Below are positions 49,607 through 60,809 of a stretch of DNA of 64,000 nt, one piece after another. Position 1 is the stretch's first letter. Every line of letters begins with the position of its first letter. Made by a program: the position numbers and the translations under genes. The stretch covers positions 2,625,751 through 2,689,750 of the forward strand of contig OY101118.1 in the NCBI GenBank assembly GCA_956465555.1, read 5' to 3'. This DNA comes from Nitzschia sp. pyKryTriq1 (taxonomy: Eukaryota; Bacillariophyta; Bacillariophyceae; Bacillariales; Bacillariaceae). The notes under the pieces were generated by a model, which worked only from the letters and a program-made list of their open reading frames with translations, was not told the DNA's origin and made no database searches.

Positions 49607-51959
49607 TTAGACGGCTGCGGCCCGGTGACTGCTGATGGCAGTCGAGTATTCCAGCTCTTCCGGGACGGCATCCAGATCGGCGGTTTCATCTGCGGCCGCA
49701 CTCTTCACGAAGTCTTTTTGCTTCTCGGCGAGCTCGGCCAAGTCTGTTTTCATGAATTCGACCAGCTGTAGCAATGGTACCCGCAGTGTCGTTTTTGCCA
49801 CTTGCTTGTCAATGGCGCCGCTTTCCCAGTTAGCCTTCAACTGTTTCATCAGCTGTCGTGCCAAGGTTCGTGTGTAGAAATCAGGAATGATGTTGGTGTA
49901 CTCGTTCATTTCAAGGATGCCCGAGTCGACCTGTCGTTGGATATCGAGAACCATTTCTGCAGCGAGCTGGCTTGCTCTCTGGCTGCCCTGAAGCGTGCCG
50001 TCCAAACAAGATGCAAATGCAGTATTGTATGTTATGACATTTGGTTGAACACGCCTTGATCTCATTCTTTTGATCCACTCGACGGCAATGTCAGACCTTT
50101 TTGGTTCAGCGACGCATGCCGCAATGGCTGTGGTGTAAGAAACGACGGATGGTTCGATTCCGCTTTGTAGCATTCCAACAATGATGCCCTCACACAACAT
50201 CGTGTTTCCTTGCTTCGCCAAACGCTTCAAGGCAATGTTGAACGTGATCAAGTTTCCTTCAGTGTCGTGCGTCGCCTTCATCGCATCAAGGACCTTGATG
50301 GTCAACTCTTCCTCACCGCACACTTCACAAACATTCACCACGGTGTTGAACATACGCAACGATGGCTTGTCCGCTCGACCTTGCTTGGACAATTCCACCT
50401 GCAATGGCAAGAAAATTATAATCAGCAACATGTATTTGAATAAATATTGAAAAATCCCACACACAATAGCTTACCCAGTCGAGAAGCATGGCTGTCGCCT
50501 TTCGGCTCTTCTCGGCCTTGGCGCAGCAGTTAACAACACTTGTCCACACGGCAGGAGATGGCGTCAAACCACGTTCCAACATCAACTCGAGAAGTTTCAC
50601 AGATAGCTGCCATGATAAGTCCTTCGAAGCTTTAAAGATGGCTCCTCGGTGTAGAATGGTGCTTGCTCTCTGAGCAGCAGGAGAGTGAGTTGAGACGAGA
50701 GCGTCACCTCTATCAGGATCACACCCCTGGGCTTTCGCTGCCGCCGTCAAAAATCGCAGACCCAATCCAAGGTTATTCAACAACTCGGCAGCAATAACCC
50801 CATTAGCTAGAAGTGTTCTTCCGTCAACAGTAGACGCAATATTGTCAAGCTGGTAGCCAGCCGCCTTCGCGTAGGCGAGGACGGTCATGACCTTCTCTGC
50901 GTTGGCCGCATCCTTTGTAGCCACACAAGCGGTTGCCACCTCGGCAAACACTTGAAGATTAGGGGTTAAAGATTTGTCCACGACCATTTCGCGGAGCATT
51001 TGCAGCGACTCATCGATGGAACCCGACAAAGCCATCGATGTTACCATTTTGGCATAGGTATCCTCCTGGATAGCAATAGGAGTGGAGGAGTGTTCAAACG
51101 CAGCAAGCATTGCCAAGGCAGTATCAATTCCACCGAATCCATCATGTGTAGCATCTGGTCCATTGTCAAGGGAGTTCTTCACGCAATAGTTCGCCACATC
51201 ACTCGGTATTTCGTAACCTTCCTCCACCATGAGCTCCATAATTTTCCTTGCAGATTCAGCTGCTCTTGCCCCATGTAGCCGATCTTCCATGCACGATTCT
51301 AGCACAGCCGTGTATACATCTTCAGGGATAGGTCGCGCTGTCGGCGATTGCTTTCCATAGCGACGAGTGAGCGTTCGAAGCTTTCTCGTAGCGCCCTTCC
51401 AATGGGTCATTTCCGCTTTCTCGAGAGTCTCCCTGACCAAGTTCTTGTAATCGAAATCAGGGTCGGATGTATCCTCAAAAGTAATACCCGTCTTGGCAAA
51501 GGCCTGGACCACAAGACAAGAAGAAGGAAGTACCTGTGAGACATTGCAGATTTCTATCAATGTATCAATGACCGCAGGACCGGTTTCCAAGTTTCGCCCC
51601 AAATGGTATCTTACCTCGTCCAAATCATGCTTGTCCGTCATGTCCGTACCATCCATTGGCATGGGCACGCTCATGCCCGCGGTTGCTTGGCGAAGACGGT
51701 CCTTCATGTTGGAAAGTGTTCCGTTTGTGCTCAATGCCCGCCGCTCTAGTTCTCGTTGCACCTCTCGGAATCGGAGCTTTGAAATCAAATCGATAGTGAG
51801 TGAATCCATTGACGAGGATCCGCTTGTGACCTTCTCATCGACGACCGCGCTTTTGACCGCGACATTATATGATCGTCCATTTTGCTTGGAGGGTACGAAT
51901 GCATTCGTCGAAGACAATGCGAGCAGAAAACTTGCCACAACTGATGTTTGATATTTCAT
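49607..51959 (-). CDS. Plastid SAP-domain pentatricopeptide-repeat protein, two exons
   Basis: I read complement(join(49607..50398,50475..51959)), 758 aa; a 76 nt intron with a GTAAGC donor and an ATTGCAG acceptor joins LLDW to VELSKQGRADKP. The N terminus MKYQTSVVASFLLALSSTNAFVPSK is a signal peptide with an ASAFAP-like NAFVP site, indicating plastid import. A SAP motif follows (LISKLRFREVQRELERRALSTNGTLSNMKDRL split near residues 60-90). PPR-type helical repeats cover much of the remainder, clearest in LTPSPAVWTSVVNCCAKAEKSRKA, DKPSLRMFNTVVNVCEVC, EPSVVSYTTAIAACVAE and VQPNVITYNTAFASCLDG. PPR proteins bind organellar RNA; a SAP-PPR combination recalls plant plastid-nucleoid proteins of the transcription machinery (inference). 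The target RNA is unknown. Confidence 0.87.
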
Positions 51960-53498
51960 CTTTAGCTTGAAAAGTTCAAAAAGATACGAGGTTCCAAAAG
52001 TGATACAAGAAACGACGTCTTGCCTTTCCTGCCCGCAAGATATTGAAAGGTAATCTAAAAATGTGAACAGATGAGTGAGCGGGCCACTGATCTGGTCGAC
52101 GTGATGATGTGTTTGCTCGACGGTCTATTCCGAGGTTTCCTTGTCTATTCTTTCGAAGGCCTCTTCTCATCTCGCATGCATCTCTGTGTTGGCCGCTGGA
52201 TGGGTGGCGTGTCACTATTTCCCGCATTTGGGCGAACTTTGCCCCCAACACGTTTGCATTCTAACTTTTTTACTGACGTGTACCGGTACATCATCGCGTC
52301 TCGCGCTGGCGGGGCGTCTGTCGTCTGCCTTGTTACCACTACCGGTACCCACCAACGCGCAACGTCGAAGAAGACACCGAGGCATGCGAAGGCGGGCAAA
52401 CAAAAACTCCGCTGTGATATTCCCACCCGGCGCGCCGCCGGGCCGGGGAGTGGTACCTGGTACTCAATTACCACTATCGGTACTGTACCAGGTAAGAGTA
52501 CTGTACGGAACTGGAACATCCAAGGGTGCGGGTCACCGCGCACTAACGTGGAACTCGCTTTACGGGCACGCTTGGACAATGCTCTTTCGCGCTAGCCACG
52601 CTCCGTGGCAAGGCCAAGAACCGTGGGCAAGGCCAAGAACCGTGGGCAAGGCCAAGAACCGTGGGCCACGCTGCGAAGCAGACACCGCGGTTTTGATTTA
52701 ACGCGCTGTTGAGTTCAGTGGAGGAAGGTGGAGCGCGCGTGATCGCTCGATCCTTGGATGTTCCTGGGGTACTGTACTTGTACCGTACACGTACCTGTAT
52801 GTTCCGGTACAGTACAGGACTTGTACAGTACACGTATGCTGTAAGCTGTCCCGGTGGTTCTGCACAGAGTACTGTACCAGGTACTGAGTACCATGTACTG
52901 TACCTGGTACTGTACTACCAGTACGCGAAGTCGTCTGGGCCGCACGCGCACCGACCTCGATCATCCCTCGATCTTCATTCTTTGAGGTCTAGTAGAGTAG
53001 AGGGAGCTCGAACACTCCGCAGAACACTCGGATGATTTGCAGTAATTTCGAGCTCTGTGAAACGCTAAATCTTACTCTCCAGGAATTCGAGCAACAAACA
53101 GCGCGAAACATTGAAGATGGTGGAACAACGGCGGCATCCAGCGAGAGAGGGGAGAGAGGCTCGGCGAAACGGCAAACAACAGGAAGTTGATACAGGAAAG
53201 GCATCGTTTTCAATTCTTTCGATCGTGTCCATTGCCTGGTGTTCATTCCCTTATTTCGACACCTCTCTTCCGATCAGGAATTCTCGTCTCACTGCCAGAA
53301 AAAACCGCAGTTGACGAATAAATCTCGCTTTTTCGAACTCGGTCAGAGCACGGGCGCATTGTGTGGTTGGTGCAGCACGTAGCTCTGCGTAGAAACAGTA
53401 CTGCAGCCTCCCATCACATCGATAATTTCTCCGACTTGAATTGAAACAACAAGTCGACTGATCGGCCTATACCGAAATCTTTGAATTTGTAGTCCGCC
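51960..53498. promoter_or_regulatory. 1.5 kb divergent intergenic region rich in GTAC motifs
   Basis: Between the PPR gene (-) and exportin-1 (+). GTAC clusters at 52278-52350, 52451-52506 and 52768-52925. The tandem repeat at 52604-52667 is listed separately. No gene; short open frames do not show family features. Confidence 0.5.
52604..52667. repeat. 19 bp tandem repeat, about 3.4 copies
   Basis: Unit CGTGGGCAAGGCCAAGAAC; the first copy lacks one G. Sits inside the divergent region upstream of exportin-1. Confidence 0.85.
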
Positions 53499-56400
53499 AT
53501 GGCAACCGGAGCAAGCGATATCGAAGCCGTGACACGGCAGCTACTGAATGGAGAGTTTGACATCAATCTGCTGGACCAAGTAGTCGGTGCAGCTTATGAT
53601 CCGATCTCACCCCACCGCGCTCAAGCGAATAGAGCACTGATGCAACTTCAGGAATCTCCGGATCTCTGGCAACGAGCGGATGGAATCATTGAGCAGTCCC
53701 AGAACCCAAACTCCAGATTTTTTGGGCTGCAAGTACTCGATGATGCCATCAAGACGAGGTACGTGTTTCGGAGGATGAGTAAGTTCAGGAACGTAGCTGG
53801 AAGGCGGACGACATCTCACACTGTTGTTTTCACAGATGGAAGATTTTACCAGCAGATCAGAGGGAGGGGATAAAGAACTATGTTGTAGGAAAGATTATCA
53901 AAATGTCTTCAGATGAGGCTACGATGAGCAAGGAGAAAGTGTTCATTGGTAAGCTCAACCTGACTCTTGTAGAAATCCTGAAACACGAGTGGCCCCACAA
54001 CTGGCCAAGCTTCATCGGGGATCTAGTGGGATCATCGAAAACATCTGAGATTTTGTGTGAAAACAACATGCAGATCCTCAAGCTACTCAGCGAAGAGGTC
54101 TTCGACTTTTCGAGGGATCAGATGGTCACGGAAAAGGTCAAGCGTATGAAGCAGTCTCTGAACGGGGAGTTTTCGCAGATCTTCCACCTTTGCGAATTCG
54201 TATTGGAGCACAGTCAAAAGCCTACTCTCCTACGAGTTACTTTGCAAACGCTTCAGCGGTTCTTGACTTGGATTCCACTCGGCTTCATCTTCCAGACAAA
54301 GCTCATCGACGTTCTGCTGAACAAGTTCTTTGCAGAACCCATGTTCCGGAACGATGCTCTGGATTGCTTGACGGAAATCGGAACGCTCACTGACTTGGAA
54401 CCACAATACGATCCTTTGTTCCGAGAACTTTTCGTTACCTTTTTACAACGATTGGGATCGATCTTCACACCCGAGACCGACCTTGCTCCGGCCTTCGAGT
54501 ACGGTAGTGAAGATGATCAACTTTTTATCCAAAAGTTAGCGCTGTTTCTGAGCGGCTTTCTCAAAGCTCATTTGAAAGTACTGGAAGCGCAGGATTCTCA
54601 CCAGGCTCTCATCACAGGGATGTTTTACCTCGTCCGTGTATCAGAGGTTAAGGACACTGAAATTTTTCGAATCTGCTTGGATGCATGGCACATGTTGGCG
54701 GAAGATTTATACAAGACTGAGCACAACCAAGGAAATTTCTTTGACGCATCGACCACAAGCCGCGTCTTGAATCTGAATGGAAGCGCATCAAACTCCTCTC
54801 GCAAATTTCTGTATAGTCCTGTCCTCTCTGGCGTTCGACAGGTCATGATTGCCAACATGGCGAAACCAGAAGAAGTCTTGATCGTCGAGGATGAGAACGG
54901 GGACATCGTGCGCGAAACCACGAAAGATACGGACGTCATCGCTCAATATAAAACAATGCGAGACACCCTTGTATACTTGACGCACTTGAACTGTGAGGAT
55001 ACGGAATCGATTATGCTCGCCAAATTGACCGAGCAGGTGGATGGCAGCAACTGGAGTTGGAATAACTTGAATACTCTTTGTTGGGCCATCGGTAGTATTT
55101 CGGGTGCCATGTCGGAAGATGAAGAGAAACGTTTCTTGGTGACAGTCATCAAAGATTTACTTGGCTTGTGCGAGGCTAAACGAGGCAAGGACAACAAGGC
55201 CGTTGTTGCGAGTAACATTATGTATGTTGTCGGTCAATATCCTCGGTTTCTGAAGGCACACTGGAAGTTTTTGAAAACCGTCGTTAACAAGTTGTTTGAA
55301 TTCATGCATGAGGTTCACCCGGGTGTTCAAGACATGGCCTGCGACACTTTCTTGAAGATCGCTACCAAATGCAAACGCAAGTTCGTCACGCTACAGTCGG
55401 AGGAGACTGCGCCATTTATTTGCGAACTTATTGAATCACTACCGTCGATCATTAGCGACCTGGAGCCACACCAAGTCCAAGCTTTCTACGAATCGGTGGG
55501 GTGTATGTTGGCTGACAGCGGTCCTGCAGTGACTCTCGATCGGCAGGGTCTCCAAGCAAGGTTGATGGAGCTACCCAACCGAACATGGCGTGTAATCATG
55601 GACCGAGCAGCCCAGAATGTCGAGAACCTTGTCGAACCAAGTACAATCAAAGAAATTATCAAAATCCTCAAAACGAACAACCGATTGTGTCGAAGTGTGG
55701 GCTCGCTTTTCACGCATCAGCTCCAAACGTTCTTTTTGGACATGCTAAACGTCTATCGCGTATACTCAGAACGAATATCGAGTGCTATCGCGCAACAGGG
55801 TGCCATTGCTACTCAAATGAGCTTGGTGCGAACAATGCGTAGTGCCAAGAAGGAGGTTCTTCGGTTACTGATTACTTTCATCGATAAGAGTGGGCCGCCC
55901 GAGGCAGATCCGGTTGCTGTGGCAAAAGGATTCATTCCACCAGTCCTGGATCCGATTTTAGGAGATTACAAACGGAATATTGCCGGTGCGCGCGACCCCG
56001 AGGTGTTGACACTTTTCTCAACAGTAGTAGAAAAACTGAAGGAGAACGTCGTCGATGAGGTTCCGCGAATCATGGAAGCAGTCTTCGAATGCACACTGGA
56101 AATGATCACCAAGAACTTTGAAGACTTTCCTGAGCACAGAATTCGATTTTTCGAATTTCTCAAGGTAATTACAGGCCTGCACACGAATCGTTGGCATTGT
56201 CTCTCGGAAACCCAGTGCCCCTCACATGCTCTTGTATTTGTAGGCAATCAATCACCACTGCTTCCCGGCTCTCTTCAACATTCCACCGGAGCACCAAAAA
56301 CTTGTGGTAGATGCCATTGTGTGGGCGATGAAACACACAGAGAGAAACATTTCAGACACGGGCTTGGATATTCTGAATGAGCTGCTACAGAACGTTGGAC

Positions 56401-56906
56401 AAACGCCAAACGTTGCCCAGCCCTTCTATCAGCAATATCTTCTTCCTCTCATCCAAGATGTCTTCGCCGTGATGACTGACAGGCTGCACAAATCGGGGTT
56501 CAAAATGCATGCCACTCTCCTTCGATCGATGTTTCATCTTGTACAGATGAATCAGGTGACTGTCCCCCTATTCGACCCAGCGACACAACCTCCGGGACAA
56601 ACAAATCCTGCCTTCGTTCGCGAACACATAAGCACCCTGTTGATCGGTAGTTTTCCCAATCTTACCAAGATGCAGGTGACCAAATTTGTTGAAGGCATGT
56701 TTGATGTCACCATGGATCTGCCTTCATTCAAGACACACCTGCGAGACTTTTTGATCGAGCTGAAAGAATTCAGCGCGGAAGATAACTCGGCTTTGTTCTC
56801 GGAGGAGCAAGAGCGCGAAAGAATGCAGCGAGAGCAACAGCTGATGGCAGAGCGAAGCCAAGTACCTGGCATGCTCAAACCCGCCGAGATAGACAACGAC
56901 CTGTGA
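53499..56906 (+). CDS. XPO1: Exportin-1 (CRM1), three exons
   Basis: Nuclear export receptor for leucine-rich export signals, working with RanGTP. I read join(53499..53758,53836..56164,56244..56906), 1083 aa; introns of 77 and 79 nt. The length equals the animal and fungal protein. Conserved stretches include [22 protein letters not shown] across the first junction, [88 protein letters not shown] and [17 protein letters not shown] across the second junction. The cysteine in the export-signal groove that leptomycin B attacks in human CRM1 is retained (Cys532 here). The gene looks intact and single-copy in this window. Open frame beyond 56164 in the first frame is intron. Confidence 0.96.
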
Positions 56907-57215
56907 GGCGGATTCATCTCGAGAGTACTGTAGCTGTGCTTCGCTGCTACTCTACGGTACACGCTTTAAGGGGGAGGGCTGCTGAGTGGCCGGAGGCATA
57001 ATATGATTGGGAAGGTATTCCGTCCGAGACTTTCATATTACCTTTGTCTCTACTACTAGCAAAAACGATACTCGTAGCAATCTACCGGTAGAGTACTTTC
57101 TAGGCACAAGCTAAATTATTGTCCTTACGCAAAGTTTCACAAAATACTCTCATCAGTACGCATGGTGTGTTGTATTGGTACTTGTAGTACATATCGGTAG
57201 GTATCTCGCACTCTA
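56907..57215. other. Convergent spacer
   Basis: About 310 bp; a CTACCGGTAGAGTAC motif at 57083-57097. No gene. Confidence 0.5.
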
Positions 57216-59018
57216 TTATCCAATCACTGGATCCCACACCCACAAATTAGCCAACCACTTTTCATGGTCTTGGGTGGGATTACTACCGTGTTGCGACAAA
57301 TCGTCAACGTTACCATCATCCAGAAGATTGTAAAAGAGAAGAGCTCGACCCGCCTTGGGTTTCAGTTCCAATCCCTCGGCATTGTAATTGTTCACAGCCC
57401 TGGGAAATCGGGTCTCTCCCCCTGTAGGGACATCATTTAGATAGAGCAGTAGCGTGGCAAAGCGTGTGGGTTGATATCGGTGGTTGATCGAAGGATAGAC
57501 AAAGTCGTGGTGCGGTTGATACTCTTCTCCCCCCTTCTTGTATCGGACTACTTGTAAGGATTCCGCAATCGAATGGTGATGAGGACTCGAATCGTGGTAC
57601 TTTTGAAAGAGTTCGGGATCCAGGCCCATGACTTGGGCGGCTTGTTGGTAGATTCGTTCCGTCAAGGCATTGGTGTCGCGGGGTAACCAAGTATTGGAGG
57701 AGCTGCGAGTACTCAAGTCGCGTGTTTGCTTGGCGGAGGCGCCGCTGTGGAGGGTAGAGTGTTGCAAGCCTTGCTCTTGAGACGTCCGAATGATGGATTG
57801 GCATTCCTCAGCGGACAGAAAGTTGTCAATCACCAAGACACGAGGAGTGACCGAAACAACCTCCAGAGAAAAGTCTTCCATTTGATGGGTTTGTCCAATG
57901 TACTTGGCTTCATGCATAAAGTGCATGGGGAAGCGACGAGGAAAGTGCCCCAACCAAGTTCGTTTGCTTGCGATCAAGTAGTCCCGAGCAAAGACTTGAT
58001 TAATTAGTTGCCTTTGATACTTGGCCCAGGCGGCATAATCTGGCTCACCGTTGACTCCCACAACCAGAAGGGTATGGCGCAGCTCTTCTGGGGTTTGTGG
58101 TTCGTAATATACCAGTGCTGTGTCCGCTGTGATAACCCAGCGTTGCAGAGCTGTGGAAGAGTCAAAGATCGGAGTCACGTGGAACGAATGGCCCGGCATG
58201 GTTGCCGTGCCGATAGATTCAAAAGGTGCGATCTCTCCGACCAGCTTCTTGGCCTTTTCATGTCCTCCCTTTCCATCCCAGTAAAGTAGGACTGGTTTCG
58301 GGGAGAGATTGACAAACTTGCCTGCAAACCCCGTAAAGACGAGAGGAGGCTGCTGGAGTCGGCGTTTGCGTGACATGCTGGTGGCGGCACTAATGGGTAC
58401 CCCTACTGCCACGCCACTATTGTCCACCTCTTCAGGGTAAATATCCTCCATGCTTGGCTGGCGGAAAAAGTAGGTGATCCCTTTGAACTTGCCACTCGCA
58501 TGTGGGCGTTGTAGCTGCTGCACGAGACACTGAAGGTCTGGATTTTGGAGTGGCGTATTTGAGTACTCTAGCTGTTCATACAAATCATCTTCAGCCGCAT
58601 CAGCCTGGTAGAACGCCTGCAGAGCATCAAAGTGCTCTCGAGGGATATAAAAGTCCATTAGTTCCAACGAGTCTTTCGCAGGTGGGCCAAGCCGATACTG
58701 ATCCCCGTTGCAAAAGCTGATGTTGGCCGTTCGAAGAAAACCTGCTACATGCGCATGCTTCGAGGTCGAGGGCTCTGCGTACGGGAAAAGGTAGGTGCTG
58801 CCAGACGCATTATTATAACGGTGACTGGCTACCGCAGCAATCAACGCAACCATCAAAGCGAGCCAGTGTTGTCTCCAAAACGGCACCTCTTGTTCGTCTT
58901 CGGCCTCGCCATCGAGCGACATGACCTCATCGTCCTCTTCTTCTTCCTCGTCGTGGCTGCTCTGAGAATATGTTTCGGCAGCTGCCACTTCCTCCTCTTC
59001 AGCTTTGAACGATGACAT
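57216..59018 (-). CDS. Membrane-anchored prolyl 4-hydroxylase with VHL-beta-like domain
   Basis: 600 aa from the ATG at 59018. The frame stays open upstream to 59486, but that part lacks protein-like features and the next ATG fits a type II membrane protein. Order: acidic N terminus (residues 5-45), membrane anchor (HWLALMVALIAAVAS, about 51-65), a linker, a region resembling the VHL beta domain (224-283: FVNLSPKPVLLYWDGKGG...GEIAPF...TATMPGHSFHV), and a C-terminal 2-oxoglutarate/Fe(II) prolyl-4-hydroxylase domain (390-600). Iron ligands are H503, D505 (YQPHHDF) and H577 (LSQHGS), and K587 in KWLANLWVWDP should bind 2-oxoglutarate. All active-site residues are present. ER/Golgi lumenal location is inferred. 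The natural substrate is unknown; extracellular matrix proteins are plausible. Confidence 0.88.
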   Translation of the reverse strand: MSSFKAEEEEVAAAETYSQSSHDEEEEEDDEVMSLDGEAEDEQEVPFWRQHWLALMVALIAAVASHRYNNASGSTYLFPYAEPSTSKHAHVAGFLRTANISFCNGDQYRLGPPAKDSLELMDFYIPREHFDALQAFYQADAAEDDLYEQLEYSNTPLQNPDLQCLVQQLQRPHASGKFKGITYFFRQPSMEDIYPEEVDNSGVAVGVPISAATSMSRKRRLQQPPLVFTGFAGKFVNLSPKPVLLYWDGKGGHEKAKKLVGEIAPFESIGTATMPGHSFHVTPIFDSSTALQRWVITADTALVYYEPQTPEELRHTLLVVGVNGEPDYAAWAKYQRQLINQVFARDYLIASKRTWLGHFPRRFPMHFMHEAKYIGQTHQMEDFSLEVVSVTPRVLVIDNFLSAEECQSIIRTSQEQGLQHSTLHSGASAKQTRDLSTRSSSNTWLPRDTNALTERIYQQAAQVMGLDPELFQKYHDSSPHHHSIAESLQVVRYKKGGEEYQPHHDFVYPSINHRYQPTRFATLLLYLNDVPTGGETRFPRAVNNYNAEGLELKPKAGRALLFYNLLDDGNVDDLSQHGSNPTQDHEKWLANLWVWDPVIG

Positions 59019-59457
59019 GCTTACTGTTGTTGTAATTGTAGTTGGTGTGGAGGTTTTGTACGAGTACAGGACAAGAAGTACAAAGTAAATGACGCCATTG
59101 TCCGCCTCTGAAACACCAAAAAGACGAGGTCTCTCGGAGTTTCGATGGTCCGGTGGGTCGACAATTATTCTTTTTGAGCATTCTCGTAGAGTTTCTACAC
59201 ACGAGCGCCGGCCGGCATGACCAAATTCAAACGCTCTGCCGAGGAGTCCCGAAACGACCCGGCGGCGGAGGGCGAAGCTCGGAGCATTCAAAGGCTCGGA
59301 TGAGTCCCGTCGTCGAAGATACGAAAACGCAAGGAATAAGTGACGCACTCTGCTTTCGGAATGACGCCGACAAGCGACAAGACGATATGATGAATGATGA
59401 TGATGATTGACGATGAGGATTTCATTCTTCCAAACCACTTGCCACTGCGTAAACATA

Positions 59458-60704
59458 ATCTTGAGTCCGTCCATCACACAATGCAAGAAACTTTCACCGT
59501 TTTTAAGAAATCGGCGTGCTGGATACTGCTTGTTGGCGAGGTTTCTTCGTTGTTGCGAGGTGGCAGCAGTCCAAGAATAGCCACGGCGGTGCTAGGATTT
59601 CAGCCAATGCACGTTCCCTCCAATATTCTCACGTGTCGGGGGCTGAATAATGAAGCATCTGTAAGATCGTTGGTGTCGCTGATGGCTTCCTCCCCCAAGG
59701 CTGGGGCCCTCTCCGAACAGGATAAGAAAGAAACAACGACCATTTCCTTCAGAACGCCACCGATGCAAGTTTACATTGAAGATACAGACGCCTATGGGAT
59801 CATGTACAATTCCAATTATCTACGATCCTTTGATAGAGCATTGCATATGACAACTACTCAATACAATTCCAACAGGGACCAGAGTCTCTTCGAAGACAAC
59901 AACAAGAATTTGGACGGGGGCATTCGTATCAGCGGCCAGCATGAAGGATGGTCCATTGTCTCGGTGGGACAACAACGATTCGGCGCCTCTCCTCGTTTAG
60001 GAGAAGATTTTATTATTGAAGGTACTCTTCAGAGAATGAATGCGGACGATAGTGAAGAAGTTTGGGATATGGAAATGAAGAGTTTAGATGGCGAAATCGT
60101 CTATAACTGGGTCAAAGATGTGACTATTCAAGTGGCTGAAACTGGGGATGAGTATTCTACGCAGGCATTGCACTCCTCGTTGGAGAATATCACATCATTT
60201 GATATGGACACCATACAACCCAATTTTATTTGCAAAGAGGACTTTTTCACAGTATACCGAGATGAGATCGATGCTCATTGGCAAGGGCATTTGCCCTTGA
60301 GGAATGTCTTGAACCTATTTGAACGATCTCGCACGAATGCTCTTGGAGGGCCCGAGGGGCTTCGAAGAATGCAAGAAGACGATGAAAATCCTGTCTTAGC
60401 AGTGGTCACGGGAGTATCCGATTTAACCTTGATTGATGAGGGGACCCTGCTGATTCCTGGGCAAGTAGTGGCAGTCGAAACGGCCATGGTCGTCAAGCGT
60501 CGTGGAATGGTTGTGGAATGCTATCAGACGCTTCGCAGTACGAGTAGTGATAACTTGGGCAAAAGAGAAGCTACCAATTCGTGCACGGCTCGGTTGGCGC
60601 AAGGCAAAGTCACTCTTATGATGCTGGATGCTAGAACACGAAGGCCGACCGCAAAGCTGCCGGGATGGGCACGAGAGTTGTTACAAGTTGAAACTGCTCA
60701 ATGA
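59458..60704 (+). CDS. Double-hotdog thioesterase-like protein, probably plastid
   Basis: Start chosen at an ATG near 59481 (MQETFTVFKKSACWILLVGEV) or an upstream one at 59394; exact start uncertain, so the left edge is approximate. About 407-436 aa. The leader is hydrophobic and ends ATAVLGFQPMH, which fits signal-plus-transit import. The first hotdog fold opens VYIEDTDAYGIMYNSNYLRSFDRAL, the 4HBT/YbgC pattern with the catalytic Asp (DTDAYG), and continues WSIVSVGQQRFGASPRLGEDFIIEG. A second hotdog follows from about VYRDEIDAHWQGHLPLRNVLNLFERSRTNALGG. Twin hotdogs are the build of acyl-ACP/acyl-CoA thioesterases, so release of fatty acids from acyl carriers is likely, with chain length unknown. 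It is divergent from the prolyl hydroxylase with a short intervening region. Confidence 0.8.
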
Positions 60705-60809
60705 TTGTGATATGATATTTTGATTATAGGACCCTCCAGGAACGTATTGTACGTACAGCAATCAGTATAATTATATTTACTGATTTGGTGTAAGGCATGT
60801 GACTCGGCA

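Noticed and set aside
59019-59486. N-terminal extension of the prolyl 4-hydroxylase frame to 756 aa
   Set aside because: Extension is basic and featureless and overlaps the thioesterase 5' region; the ATG at 59018 gives the expected acidic end plus membrane anchor.
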